From: Kribbella kalugense
GTDB lineage: Bacteria; Actinomycetota; Actinomycetes; Propionibacteriales; Kribbellaceae
Direction: 5' to 3'
DNA length: 64,000 bases
Assembly (NCBI RefSeq): GCF_004365875.1
Contig: NZ_SODF01000001.1
Coordinates: 2,170,001 to 2,234,000, forward strand
Below, piece after piece: positions 18,243 through 27,778 of the stretch (position 1 is its first letter; each line of letters opens with the position of its first letter). The position numbers and the translations under genes were made by a program. The notes under the pieces are model-generated. The model was not told where the DNA came from. It saw only the letters and a program-made list of their open reading frames with translations, and ran no database searches.

Positions 18243-20744
18243 TCAAATCAGCGCGCGTGATCCCGAGCCCGGTGGTGGATAGCCGTCGGCGACCGCGGCC
18301 AGCGGCACCGCACGACCCGACGACCAGGCCGTCCGGAAAGTCCGCCGTTCCAAGGCCGCTTCGACGGCAGCTCGGGTCGCCGTGTAGTCGGCCTTCTCGA
18401 TCTGCGGTACGGGCACGTTGATGACCTCCCGCACCCCGTCGGCCGCACCCAGCAAGAATGCGGCGTACTCGCTCCGGTCGCGTTGCTGCGCAACGGCGGC
18501 CAACTCCTCGAGCACACTGGCCGACCGCCACCGGTCGCCCAGATCGCGATGCTCGGCAAGACTCTCGTCCAGCAGGTGTACGGCGCGCTCGGTCACGCCA
18601 CGCCGGCGTTCGATGATGCCGAGCTGGTTCAGCGACCAGGCGACACCTTCGCGGTAACCGAGCCGCTGCGACAGCGCGAGACTCTCCTGCAGCACGTCCT
18701 CCGCCTCGACAAGCTCACCGCCGTACTGCGCGATCGCGCCGAGGCTGATCAGCGACCAGGCGAGGCCTTCGCCGTCACCGACGATCCGGAAGGCATCGCG
18801 GGCCTTGCGGCACCGGCGTGCGCCGACCTCGAGATCGCCGCGGAGCCAGGCCACGAAGCCGAGATGGTTGTGGGCCCAGGCCATCCCGGCCCGGTCCCCC
18901 AGGCTCTCGTACAGGTCGTAGCTCTCGCAGTGCAGGTCCTCTGCGGCCTCGTAGTCGCCACGTTCGCGTGCAACTCCACCGAGCCGCTGCAGCGTCAACG
19001 CAGTACCAGCGTCGTCGCCCAGCTCTTTGAACTGTCGTAGCGCGATCTGCAGGCGGACGGTCGCGGCGTCGTACTCGCACTGGAGGAACGCCAGCGATCC
19101 GGCGCCCAGGTTCGCCTTGGCAGATGCGGCGGACAGGTCAGCCGTCAGCTCGGCCGGCATCGATTCGGCCAGCGTCAGCGCGCGCTCCAGCCACTGGCTT
19201 CCCTCGGCGTAGTGGCCATGCAGCGAGCAGAACTGCCACAGCCCACCGGCCAACCGCAACGCCTCGGAGACCGAGCTGGTCCGCAGAGCCCATGCCATCG
19301 CGGACCGTAGGTTGTCGAGCTCGCTCTCCAACCGCTCGAGCCACTCCGCGTGCTCCGGACGGCGCAGATGTCCCTCGGCCTCTTCGGCCAGGCTGAGGTA
19401 GAACAGCGCGTGCCGCTCGGCCGCCTCGTCCGTCCGGCCAACGGCCACGAGTCGGTCGGCGGCGAACTCCCGGATCACCGCCAGCATGTAGTAACGCGTG
19501 ACGCCATGTCGGCGGCTCACCCGGATCAGTGACTTGTCGGCCAGCCGTCCGGTGAGGTCGAGTGCCTCGGCGCGCTCTTGAGGTCCGGGGAACGGCTGCC
19601 CGGACATGACCGTCGCGGCCGCGTTCAACGTCCAGCCACCGACGAACACGGACAGCTGGGCGAACACGTCTCGTTCGGCCGGCGTGAGCAGCGCGTAGCT
19701 CCACTCGATCGCGCCGGTCATCGACTGCTGACGTGGCGACGCAGTCCGCGAACCGCCGGCCAGGATGCCGAACGACAGCTCGAGCTCGTTGGCCAGCTCC
19801 TCGATCGTCATCACATTCAGCCGTGCGGCGGCGAGCTCGATCGCCAGCGGCATGCCTTCCAGCCGACGTACCACTCGTGCGACTTGGTCGAGCTGGCCGG
19901 TCGAGTCGTAGCCGCGCGCGGTCGCCCGTTCGGCGAAGAGCTGCACCGCTTCCGACGAGTCGACCTGGTCCTCGGTGTGCGGCAGGGACAGCGCGGGTAC
20001 GACGTACACGCTCTCGCCGGGGAGTCGGAGAAGCTCACGACTCGACGCGAGGATCGACAGATTCGGGCAGCGCTCGAGCAATGCGGCGCAGACCTGGCCG
20101 ACCGTCGCAACGACGTGCGAGCAGTTGTCGAGCACCAGCAGCATCGTGCTGCGGCCGATCTGTTCGGCGATCTCCTCGACCAGCCGCGTGCTCTCCAACG
20201 GATGCAGGCCGATCGACGCCGCGATCGCCGGTACGACGGCCGCCGGGTCGGTCAGGGCTGCGAGCGGCACCCAGCAGACACCGTCCTGGAAACTGTCCCC
20301 GACGTCGATCGCGACCGCCAGAGTGAGTCTCGTCTTGCCGACTCCACCCGGTCCGGTCAAGGTAAGCAAACGCGTGATTCGCTGCCCCAGCACGCGACTC
20401 GTCGCGGTCAGCTCCGTCGTACGACCGATCAGCTGGTTGGTCGGCGCCGGCGGTTGCCGCATCGGCGTCCGGGTGGTGTCCGCCTCTTTCCGGGCCGCGG
20501 CGGTGAGCCGCGAGCGATCCGGATCCTCGAGCCGCAAGGCGTCCGCGAGCAGGCGTAGCGTGTGCGCCCGCGGCGCACGCCGGCGTCCTCGCTCCAAAGC
20601 CGCGATCGCGTCGACGCTCAGTCCGGCGAGTTCGGCCAAACCCTCCTGCGACAGCCCGGCTTCTCGCCGATGCCGGCGCAGCAGGCCACCGAATCCAGCC
20701 CCCTGCACGTCGTCCGCACCGCGGCGAGACCCGTCTGACGGCAC
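18243..20744 (-). CDS. XRE-HTH / NB-ARC ATPase / TPR regulator (STAND family)
   Basis: Codes for 833 residues. Residues about 17-75 form an XRE-type helix-turn-helix (LLRRHRREAGLSQEGLAELAGLS). An NB-ARC-like ATPase follows, with Walker A GPGGVGKT at 131-138, Walker B in LLVLDNCSH and a GMPLAIELAA motif. The C-terminal half is a run of TPR repeats (EYDAATVRLQIALRQFKELGDDAGTAL-type units). The layout resembles AfsR-like regulators, but a DNA-binding XRE domain replaces the SARP domain. Signal and target are unknown. The GTG start has GGTGGAG seven bases upstream. It stands alone, with no obvious biosynthetic cluster beside it. Confidence 0.88.
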   Translation of the reverse strand: MPSDGSRRGADDVQGAGFGGLLRRHRREAGLSQEGLAELAGLSVDAIAALERGRRRAPRAHTLRLLADALRLEDPDRSRLTAAARKEADTTRTPMRQPPAPTNQLIGRTTELTATSRVLGQRITRLLTLTGPGGVGKTRLTLAVAIDVGDSFQDGVCWVPLAALTDPAAVVPAIAASIGLHPLESTRLVEEIAEQIGRSTMLLVLDNCSHVVATVGQVCAALLERCPNLSILASSRELLRLPGESVYVVPALSLPHTEDQVDSSEAVQLFAERATARGYDSTGQLDQVARVVRRLEGMPLAIELAAARLNVMTIEELANELELSFGILAGGSRTASPRQQSMTGAIEWSYALLTPAERDVFAQLSVFVGGWTLNAAATVMSGQPFPGPQERAEALDLTGRLADKSLIRVSRRHGVTRYYMLAVIREFAADRLVAVGRTDEAAERHALFYLSLAEEAEGHLRRPEHAEWLERLESELDNLRSAMAWALRTSSVSEALRLAGGLWQFCSLHGHYAEGSQWLERALTLAESMPAELTADLSAASAKANLGAGSLAFLQCEYDAATVRLQIALRQFKELGDDAGTALTLQRLGGVARERGDYEAAEDLHCESYDLYESLGDRAGMAWAHNHLGFVAWLRGDLEVGARRCRKARDAFRIVGDGEGLAWSLISLGAIAQYGGELVEAEDVLQESLALSQRLGYREGVAWSLNQLGIIERRRGVTERAVHLLDESLAEHRDLGDRWRSASVLEELAAVAQQRDRSEYAAFLLGAADGVREVINVPVPQIEKADYTATRAAVEAALERRTFRTAWSSGRAVPLAAVADGYPPPGSGSRALI

Positions 20745-20870
20745 AGGACGGCTCCACCCCAGTTGCCCGACCTTGTTACGTGGCGGCTGCCACGTAGCCC
20801 CTTGAAGGTATCCCGATCCGCACCGGGTTGTCAGTCACCCCGGGTCCTTCACAGCAGACTCCCAGGTAAC

Positions 20871-21314
20871 TCACGAATTCTTGTCGTGCTGCAGGATCGC
20901 GGCTCGCATGGTTGCGCGGGCCCGTTTCCGGTCCCCCGCGGCGTCGTACGCCGTCGACAGCCGGAACCAGACCCGCCAGTCATCAGGGGCGGCTTCCGCC
21001 TCGGTCTTGTACTTCCCGAAGGCCTCGTCCGCGGCGGCGCGATCGATTCGACCGGACGGCCGGCGCGGCAGATCGTCGACCGGCAAGCCGCCGGATGCCT
21101 CCAGCTCGCGGGCCAGCACCTCGGTCCGGCGGCCGAACTGCAGCTCGCGCCAGACCAGGTACGCACCGAGCACCGGGATGACCAGGACCGCGATCCCAAG
21201 GACGATCGCGACCGGATCACCGGTCCCGATCAGCAACACCCCGCGCCACCCGAGCAGAACGGCGTACGCGACGAAAACCACCGCGAGCAGAATCGCCGTC
21301 CGCTTTGCCGTCAT
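20871..21314 (-). CDS. Small membrane protein with TPR-like tail
   Basis: Codes for 147 residues. Two hydrophobic helices lie at about 8-28 and 35-55. A cytosolic tail with a helical TPR-like stretch follows (DDWRVWFRLSTAYDAAGDRKRARATMRAA). The ATG directly follows the dapB stop (TAGATG), so it is co-translated with dapB. Proteins of this type occur next to dapB in actinobacteria, but no function is assigned. I see no catalytic motif. Confidence 0.8.
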   Translation of the reverse strand: MTAKRTAILLAVVFVAYAVLLGWRGVLLIGTGDPVAIVLGIAVLVIPVLGAYLVWRELQFGRRTEVLARELEASGGLPVDDLPRRPSGRIDRAAADEAFGKYKTEAEAAPDDWRVWFRLSTAYDAAGDRKRARATMRAAILQHDKNS

Positions 21315-22079
<765 letters not shown>

Positions 22080-22098
22080 TCATGTGAGGAACAGGATC

Positions 22099-23934
22099 TC
22101 ATCCAGGCTTCCGGACACTCAGTTCGGCCTTGGGCACCCACACCTGCAGGCCGATCGTCTCTCGCGCCGGCGCCAGCTGTCCGTAGTCGGCGTGGAAGTC
22201 CAGCCCGCAGGCCTGCAGCGCGGTGATCTCGAGGTCCGAGATCGGCCGGTTCAGGATGATCAGCGGCGGCCGGGACGGGTCCCACGGGCGGCCGTCCCGG
22301 CAGACGTGCTCGATGCCGGCCGCGGTCCGCTCCCGCTCCTTCGGCGCGATCCAGGCCTCGCCGACGGGACGGCCGCCGAGCATCAGCACCAGGCCGGCCA
22401 TCTTGTCGAACGCCAGCATCGGCCGCCCGGCGGGCTCGGTGTACGGCCGAAGGTCGGCGGCCAGGCGGCTGTAGTTCTGCTCAGTGACCGGCGACAGATA
22501 GAGGCCCTTCAACGCGGGCAGTGTCGCCGCCGCGGTCAGCTGGGAGTGGTCGGGCGAACGGTACGGGTACCGGAACAGGCCGGTATAGGCGATCGACGCG
22601 GTCGCCACCAGCGAACCGACCAGGACGAGGCCGAGCGTCGCTCGTGCCACGATCGGCGTCGCCCAGATCCCGGTCAGCACTGCGATCATCACCGCGGCCC
22701 ACGCGGCGAAGGCGTTGAAGCCGATCGTGTAGAGCGGCGTGTTCGTTCCGAAGGCCTGCACCAGCGGCAGCAGCACGAGCAGCCCGAGGATCACCCAGGT
22801 CCGTGTGTTCTCCTGGCTCAACCGCGAGCAGTCCGTCACCCCGACCTTGCCCGCGATCAACGCGCCGGCCGCAGCCACTACAGCCACCAGTACGGCGGCC
22901 AGCAGCGTCACCGGGTACGACGCGGTGTTCGCGGACCCACCGAGTGCGCCGCCGTCGACGACAACCCGTCGTACCGAGAGAACCAAGGCGGCCAGGACCA
23001 GGACAGCCGAGGCGATCCGAAGCCAGCGCCAACGGGCGATCACCGTGAGCGCGGTCGCGAGCAGGAGCAGGCCATGTGCGCGCAGTGTCTTGCCGAGCAG
23101 CTTGATGCCGCTCGACCAGTAGAACTGGAGCAGCTCGGTCGGCGAGTACGACGTACCTGCGATGAACTTGTTGACGGTCACGATCCCCGGCACGGCCACG
23201 TTCAGCCGGACCACGAACAGTTGTACGACGAGCGCCACCACCGCGAGTCCGCCGACGGCGAAAAGGATGCCTCGGGCAACGGCTCGCCAGCTCTGGCCGG
23301 CCAGCACGACCACTGCGGCGACCACGATCAGCCCGATCACCACGACCGAAGTCCACTTCGCCAGCACCATCAGGCCGATCACCAGGCCCGCGATCACCGG
23401 CAGCCAGAACGGCACCGGTTGACCGCGATCGACCGCTGTAGCCATCCACAGCACGCAGGACACGAGGGTGAGCGCACCGAGCAGCACCACATCGTTGTAG
23501 CCGGGCGACTGCGGCAGCCAGCCGTAACACATCCCGCCCGCGGCCAGGATGACCGCCATCCCCGCCAGCTCCCACAGCTTCGTGGCAGGCATTCTCGGCC
23601 GTCGCCCGCGCAACCAGCGCATGAAGCTGTAGCCGAAGAGCAGGTGTACGACGACCACCGTCAGCAACCGGAACAGCCGCAGCCTGACGATGTCGTACCC
23701 GAACCACTCGAACAACGGGCCGTAGATGTACTGCACCCCGGTCAACGCCAACGGCGTGCTGTCCCACCACCGGTACGACAGCAGGTAGTAGCCCTCGTCG
23801 GTGATGTCGAAGCCCTCGTTGGCGGCCCGGCCCGCGGTGAGAATCCACCACGCCGCCAGCCCGCCGGCGACCACGATCACCCCGACGAGCAGCACTATTC
23901 GCTTGCGCGCCGAGGAAACACCCACGGCCGCCAC
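22099..23934 (-). CDS. Polytopic membrane protein, probable GT-C glycosyltransferase fold
   Basis: Codes for 611 residues with about 11-13 hydrophobic helices. An early acidic motif, DITDEGYYL, sits in the first extracytoplasmic loop, where GT-C enzymes (PMT/ArnT-like) keep their catalytic acidic residue. The last 130 residues form a soluble domain (SRLAADLRPYTEPAGRP to the end). It probably moves a sugar from a lipid carrier to an envelope acceptor, but no close family can be named. The GTG at 23934 is the longest start; a GTG at 23922 is equally possible. It is 37 bases upstream of dapB on the same strand. Confidence 0.68.
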   Translation of the reverse strand: MAAVGVSSARKRIVLLVGVIVVAGGLAAWWILTAGRAANEGFDITDEGYYLLSYRWWDSTPLALTGVQYIYGPLFEWFGYDIVRLRLFRLLTVVVVHLLFGYSFMRWLRGRRPRMPATKLWELAGMAVILAAGGMCYGWLPQSPGYNDVVLLGALTLVSCVLWMATAVDRGQPVPFWLPVIAGLVIGLMVLAKWTSVVVIGLIVVAAVVVLAGQSWRAVARGILFAVGGLAVVALVVQLFVVRLNVAVPGIVTVNKFIAGTSYSPTELLQFYWSSGIKLLGKTLRAHGLLLLATALTVIARWRWLRIASAVLVLAALVLSVRRVVVDGGALGGSANTASYPVTLLAAVLVAVVAAAGALIAGKVGVTDCSRLSQENTRTWVILGLLVLLPLVQAFGTNTPLYTIGFNAFAAWAAVMIAVLTGIWATPIVARATLGLVLVGSLVATASIAYTGLFRYPYRSPDHSQLTAAATLPALKGLYLSPVTEQNYSRLAADLRPYTEPAGRPMLAFDKMAGLVLMLGGRPVGEAWIAPKERERTAAGIEHVCRDGRPWDPSRPPLIILNRPISDLEITALQACGLDFHADYGQLAPARETIGLQVWVPKAELSVRKPG

Positions 23935-23972
23935 CCTAGGCCATCACTCCACAGCTATCTCCCAGGTACCAC

Positions 23973-24968
23973 TCAGGCTGGGGAGTAGGCGGTCTGCGCA
24001 TCCTCGGCAAAATGACACGAGACAGTCTGACCGGACCGGATCTCCCGGAGCTCGGGTACCTCGGTGCTGCACCTGGCCTCGGCCCGCAGGCAGCGGGTGT
24101 GGAACCGGCAGCCGGACGGCGGCATCACCGGCGACGGTGGGTCACCGGCCAGCACGATCCGCTGCCGGCCCTGCCGGGCCAGACCGGGCTCGGCGGACAG
24201 CAGCGCCTGGGTGTACGGGTGCGCGGGTACGTCGTACACCTGCTGGTGCTCGCCCAGCTCGGCGACCTTGCCGAGGTACATCACCGCGACCCGGTCGGAG
24301 ACGTGCCGGACCACGGACAGGTCGTGGGCGACGAAGATGATGCTGAGACCGAGCTCACGCTGGAGCCGCATCAGCAGGTTGACGACCTGCGCCTGGACGG
24401 ACAGGTCGAGGGCGGACACCGGCTCGTCGCAGAGCAGCACGTCCGGGTTCAGCGCGATGGCCCGCGCGATCCCGATCCGCTGGCGCTGACCGCCGGAGAA
24501 CTGGTGCGGGAACTTGGTCTCGTCCTCCGGCCGCAGGCCGACCAGCTCAAGCAGCTCGCGGACCCGGGTACGGATGTCCAGGTTGCGGGACACGTCCGGG
24601 TGGACCTCGAGCGGTTCGGCGACGATCTCACCGACCCGCATCCGCGGGTTCAGGCTGGAGTACGGGTCCTGGAACACCACCTGGACGTTCTGCCGCCACT
24701 TGCGCAGCTCCCGGCCCTTGAGCTTGCTGACGTCGACGCCGTTGTATTCGATCTGCCCCGCCGTCGGCTTCTCCAGGGCGGCGAGCAGTCGAACCAGGGT
24801 GGACTTCCCGCAGCCGGACTCGCCGACGATGCCGAGCGACTCGCCCTTGCGCAGGGTCAGGTCGACACCATCGACGGCACGGACCAGGGTCTTGGCGCCG
24901 AAGTTCAGCGCCGGGCTGATGTCGTAGTGCTTCACGACATTGGTTGCCACGAGCAACTCGTCGGCCAT
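23973..24968 (-). CDS. Oligopeptide/dipeptide ABC transporter ATP-binding protein (DppF/OppF type)
   Basis: Codes for 331 residues. Walker A is GESGCGKS, the signature is FSGGQRQRIGIARA and Walker B is VLLCDEP. The C-terminal oligopeptide-transporter extension holds a cysteine cluster (GCRFHTRCLRAEARCS) typical of the Dpp/Opp family and possibly binding an Fe-S cluster. The ATG at 24968 shares one base with the stop of the preceding ATPase gene, so the longer frame to 25013 is not used. It is the last gene of a five-gene importer operon and energises peptide uptake with its partner. Confidence 0.93.
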   Translation of the reverse strand: MADELLVATNVVKHYDISPALNFGAKTLVRAVDGVDLTLRKGESLGIVGESGCGKSTLVRLLAALEKPTAGQIEYNGVDVSKLKGRELRKWRQNVQVVFQDPYSSLNPRMRVGEIVAEPLEVHPDVSRNLDIRTRVRELLELVGLRPEDETKFPHQFSGGQRQRIGIARAIALNPDVLLCDEPVSALDLSVQAQVVNLLMRLQRELGLSIIFVAHDLSVVRHVSDRVAVMYLGKVAELGEHQQVYDVPAHPYTQALLSAEPGLARQGRQRIVLAGDPPSPVMPPSGCRFHTRCLRAEARCSTEVPELREIRSGQTVSCHFAEDAQTAYSPA

Positions 24969-25969
24969 CAGACCGCCTCCTTGTTGGCCGAGATCGTCGT
25001 ACGCCGGATGCACGCGGCATCACGTCCCGGCGCGACCGTCAGCAGCGGCGGGATCTCGCGGGCGCAGTCGTCGATCGCGATCGGGCACCGGGGCCGGAAC
25101 GCGCAGCCGGACGGGATCGCCCGTAGCGACGGCGGCGTACCCGGGATCGTCGGCAGCTCCTGGCCCTTCAGGTCCGACGACGGCATCGAGCCCAGCAGCC
25201 CTTCGGTATAAGGGTGAACGGGGTGCTCGAGCGCCTCGGCGGTGGCGGCTCGCTCGACGACATGTCCGGCGTACATCACCACGACGTTGTCGGCGACGTC
25301 CGAGACCACGCCGAGGTCGTGGGTGATCAGCACGACGCCCATCTCTCGCTCGGCCTGCAGCTCCGCGATCAGCTCGAGGATCTGCGCCTGCACCGTGACG
25401 TCGAGCGCGGTGGTGGGCTCGTCGGCGATCAGTACGTCGGGATCGAGCGCGAGCGCCATCGCCAGCATCACCCGCTGCCGCATCCCGCCGGAGAACTCGT
25501 GCGGGTAGTCGCGGACCCGGTTCGCCGCGGCCGGGATCCGCACCTGGTCGAGCATCTCCGCGGCCCGTTTCATCGCGTCCCGCTTCGACATCCCGCGGTG
25601 CACCCGGTAGCACTCGGCGATCTGGGTGCCGACCGACTGCACCGGGTTCAGCGCGGACAGCGAGTCCTGGAACACCATCGTGATCCGGTCCCCGACGATC
25701 TTGCGCCGTTCCTTGGTGGTCATCGCGATCAGATCGGCGCCGCGGTACTCCGCCGTACCCTTCAGGATCCGGCCGGGCGGCATCTCGAGGATCCCGGTCA
25801 GCGCCTGCGTCGAGACACTCTTGCCCGACCCGGACTCACCCAGGATCGCCAGCGTCTCCCCCGCCCGCACCTGCCAGGACACCCCATCCACGGCCCGCAC
25901 CGGCCCCCGCGGAGTGTCGAACTCCACGGTCAGATCATCGACCTTGAGCAGTACTTCGCCAGTAGTCAT
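24968..25969 (-). CDS. Oligopeptide/dipeptide ABC transporter ATP-binding protein (DppD/OppD type)
   Basis: Codes for 333 residues. Walker A is GESGSGKS, the signature is [14 protein letters not shown] and Walker B is [12 protein letters not shown]. The C-terminal extension includes [15 protein letters not shown]. It pairs with the following ATPase to form the heterodimeric motor. Its ATG overlaps the stop of the upstream permease by four bases, and its stop overlaps the next start by one, so the operon is translationally coupled. Confidence 0.93.
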   Translation of the reverse strand: MTTGEVLLKVDDLTVEFDTPRGPVRAVDGVSWQVRAGETLAILGESGSGKSVSTQALTGILEMPPGRILKGTAEYRGADLIAMTTKERRKIVGDRITMVFQDSLSALNPVQSVGTQIAECYRVHRGMSKRDAMKRAAEMLDQVRIPAAANRVRDYPHEFSGGMRQRVMLAMALALDPDVLIADEPTTALDVTVQAQILELIAELQAEREMGVVLITHDLGVVSDVADNVVVMYAGHVVERAATAEALEHPVHPYTEGLLGSMPSSDLKGQELPTIPGTPPSLRAIPSGCAFRPRCPIAIDDCAREIPPLLTVAPGRDAACIRRTTISANKEAV

Positions 25970-26859
25970 CGCAGTAGTTTCGGGTCTAGGGCGTCTCTGA
26001 TGGAGTCGCCGATGATCATGAACGAGATCGTCATGGTGGAGATGAACAGCGCCGGCCAGAGGAACAGGTGCGGCGTTTCCCGGTAGGAAGTCGCGACGCC
26101 GAACTGCGATCCCCAGGAGATCGACGGCGGTTGCAGCCCGACCCCGAGGAACGTCAGTACGGCTTCGAGTCCGATCAGGCCGCCGATGCCGAGCGTCGTC
26201 ATCGCCAGCAGTGGCGCCATCGCGTTCGGGAAGACGTGCTTCCGCAGGATCCTCACCGGCGAGACCCCGATCGACCTCGCCGCCAGCACGTACTCGCGGT
26301 TGCGGACCGAGAAAACCGTCGACCGCATCACCCGCATACCCTGCGGCCAGCCGGTCACCATGATGATCGCGACAATGATCCAGATACTCCGGTTCGGCAC
26401 CGAGTTCAGGATCACGATCAGCGCGATCAGGCCGGGCAGCGCGAACAGTACGTCGGCCACCCGCGAGATGACCGTGTCCACCTTGCCCGGGAAGTAGCCG
26501 GCCAGCAGCCCGAGCAGACCGGCGACGAGGAAGCCGCCGACCCCCGCGACGAGACTGACCAGGACCGACGGCCGGGCGCCGTAGATCACGTTCGCGAAGT
26601 AGTCGCAGCCCTGGATGTCGAAGCCGAACGGATGCCCGGGCTGGTGGCCTTGCTGACTCTTGCCCAGCTCGCAGAACCGCGGATCCGTCCGCGTGAACAC
26701 CTTCGGCACCGCCGCCATCAGGAAGAAGGTCAGCACCAGGAGCAGGCAGATGTCGAACTGCGGCTTGCGCAGCAACGCCCGGAGCAGCTCCCGGTTCGAC
26801 AGGGTCCCGCCTTCGAGGTCCTGCGACTCGGCCCCGAAGACCTGTTGGGTCTCAGACAT
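25966..26859 (-). CDS. Oligopeptide/dipeptide ABC transporter permease (DppC type)
   Basis: Codes for 297 residues. A long N-terminal cytoplasmic segment (about 25 residues) and one helix precede the five-helix permease core. The EAA loop that contacts the ATPase is in EYVLAARSIGVSPVRILRKHVFPNAMAPL. The extracytoplasmic NHPHG-like region HPFGFDIQGCDYFANVIYGAR is typical of DppC. It overlaps the DppB-type gene by eight bases and the ATPase gene by four. Confidence 0.92.
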   Translation of the reverse strand: MSETQQVFGAESQDLEGGTLSNRELLRALLRKPQFDICLLLVLTFFLMAAVPKVFTRTDPRFCELGKSQQGHQPGHPFGFDIQGCDYFANVIYGARPSVLVSLVAGVGGFLVAGLLGLLAGYFPGKVDTVISRVADVLFALPGLIALIVILNSVPNRSIWIIVAIIMVTGWPQGMRVMRSTVFSVRNREYVLAARSIGVSPVRILRKHVFPNAMAPLLAMTTLGIGGLIGLEAVLTFLGVGLQPPSISWGSQFGVATSYRETPHLFLWPALFISTMTISFMIIGDSIRDALDPKLLR

Positions 26860-27778
26860 TGCGCACCCTCGGATCGATCGCGCCGTACACGATGTCGACT
26901 ATCAGATTGATCACGATGAACATCAGGAAGGCCAGCGTCGACAGCAGCACCACGACTCCGCCTTCCTTGAGCTTGATCGCCTGGAACATGAACTGGCCCA
27001 GGCCGGGCAGGTTGAAGATGCTCTCCGCCAGCACCGCGCCGCCGAAGATGCCGGCGAAGTCGATGCCCATCAGCGTGACCACCGGCAGGAGTGCGTTCGG
27101 CAGCACGTGCCGCCAGAGGATCCGCTGCTCCCCCAGGCCCTTGGCCCGGGCCGTCTTCACGAAGTCGGAGTTCACCGTGTCGACGATCGACGTCCGGGTC
27201 AGCCGGGCCAGCCCGGCGAACCCGCTGATGCCGATACAGAGCGCCGGCAGCAGGTACGACATCGGCCAGCCGTCCCGGGCACCGGAGACCGGCAGCCATT
27301 TCAGCTCGACGCCGAACACGTACTGCCCGGTGAAGTACAGCACCAGTCCGGGCACCGCGAGTACGACGAGTGTTGCCAGCAGCAACATTCGGTCGACCAC
27401 GCCGTTACGCCGGAACCCGGCGTACAGACCGAACAGCAGACCGGCGATCCACTGGAACACCAGGCTCATCGTGGCCAGCTTCAGCGTGACCGGGATCCGG
27501 AGCCTGAGCTGGTCGGCGATGTCGGCGCCGGCGAACGTGGTCCCGAAATGCCCGGTGAGGATGTCCTTCATGCTCAGCAGGTACTGGACGATGAAGGGAT
27601 CGTCGAGGTGGAACTGTGCGCGTTTGGCCGCCAGCACGGCGGCCGGGATGGGTTTGTCGCCGGCCAGTTCACGCAGGGGGTCTCCGGGCATCGCGAAAAC
27701 GAGCGCGTAGACCCCCAGCGTGACGACCAGCCCGATCGGGATCGCCGCCAGCACTCGGCGGAGGATGAAACGGATCAC
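26852..27778 (-). CDS. Oligopeptide/dipeptide ABC transporter permease (DppB type)
   Basis: Codes for 308 residues. It begins with the DppB signature IRFILRRVLAAIPIGLVVTLGVYAL and continues with MPGDP. The EAA loop is DFVKTARAKGLGEQRILWRHVLPNALLPV. About six membrane helices are visible. Its start overlaps the stop of the substrate-binding protein gene by four bases. It forms the membrane channel with the DppC-type partner. Confidence 0.93.
   Translation of the reverse strand: MIRFILRRVLAAIPIGLVVTLGVYALVFAMPGDPLRELAGDKPIPAAVLAAKRAQFHLDDPFIVQYLLSMKDILTGHFGTTFAGADIADQLRLRIPVTLKLATMSLVFQWIAGLLFGLYAGFRRNGVVDRMLLLATLVVLAVPGLVLYFTGQYVFGVELKWLPVSGARDGWPMSYLLPALCIGISGFAGLARLTRTSIVDTVNSDFVKTARAKGLGEQRILWRHVLPNALLPVVTLMGIDFAGIFGGAVLAESIFNLPGLGQFMFQAIKLKEGGVVVLLSTLAFLMFIVINLIVDIVYGAIDPRVRNV

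Noticed and set aside
18075-18260. 61-codon frame with a GGGAGG ribosome-binding site
   Set aside because: It overlaps the end of the regulator gene, matches no family, and its codon bias fades in the second half. Kept only as a note.
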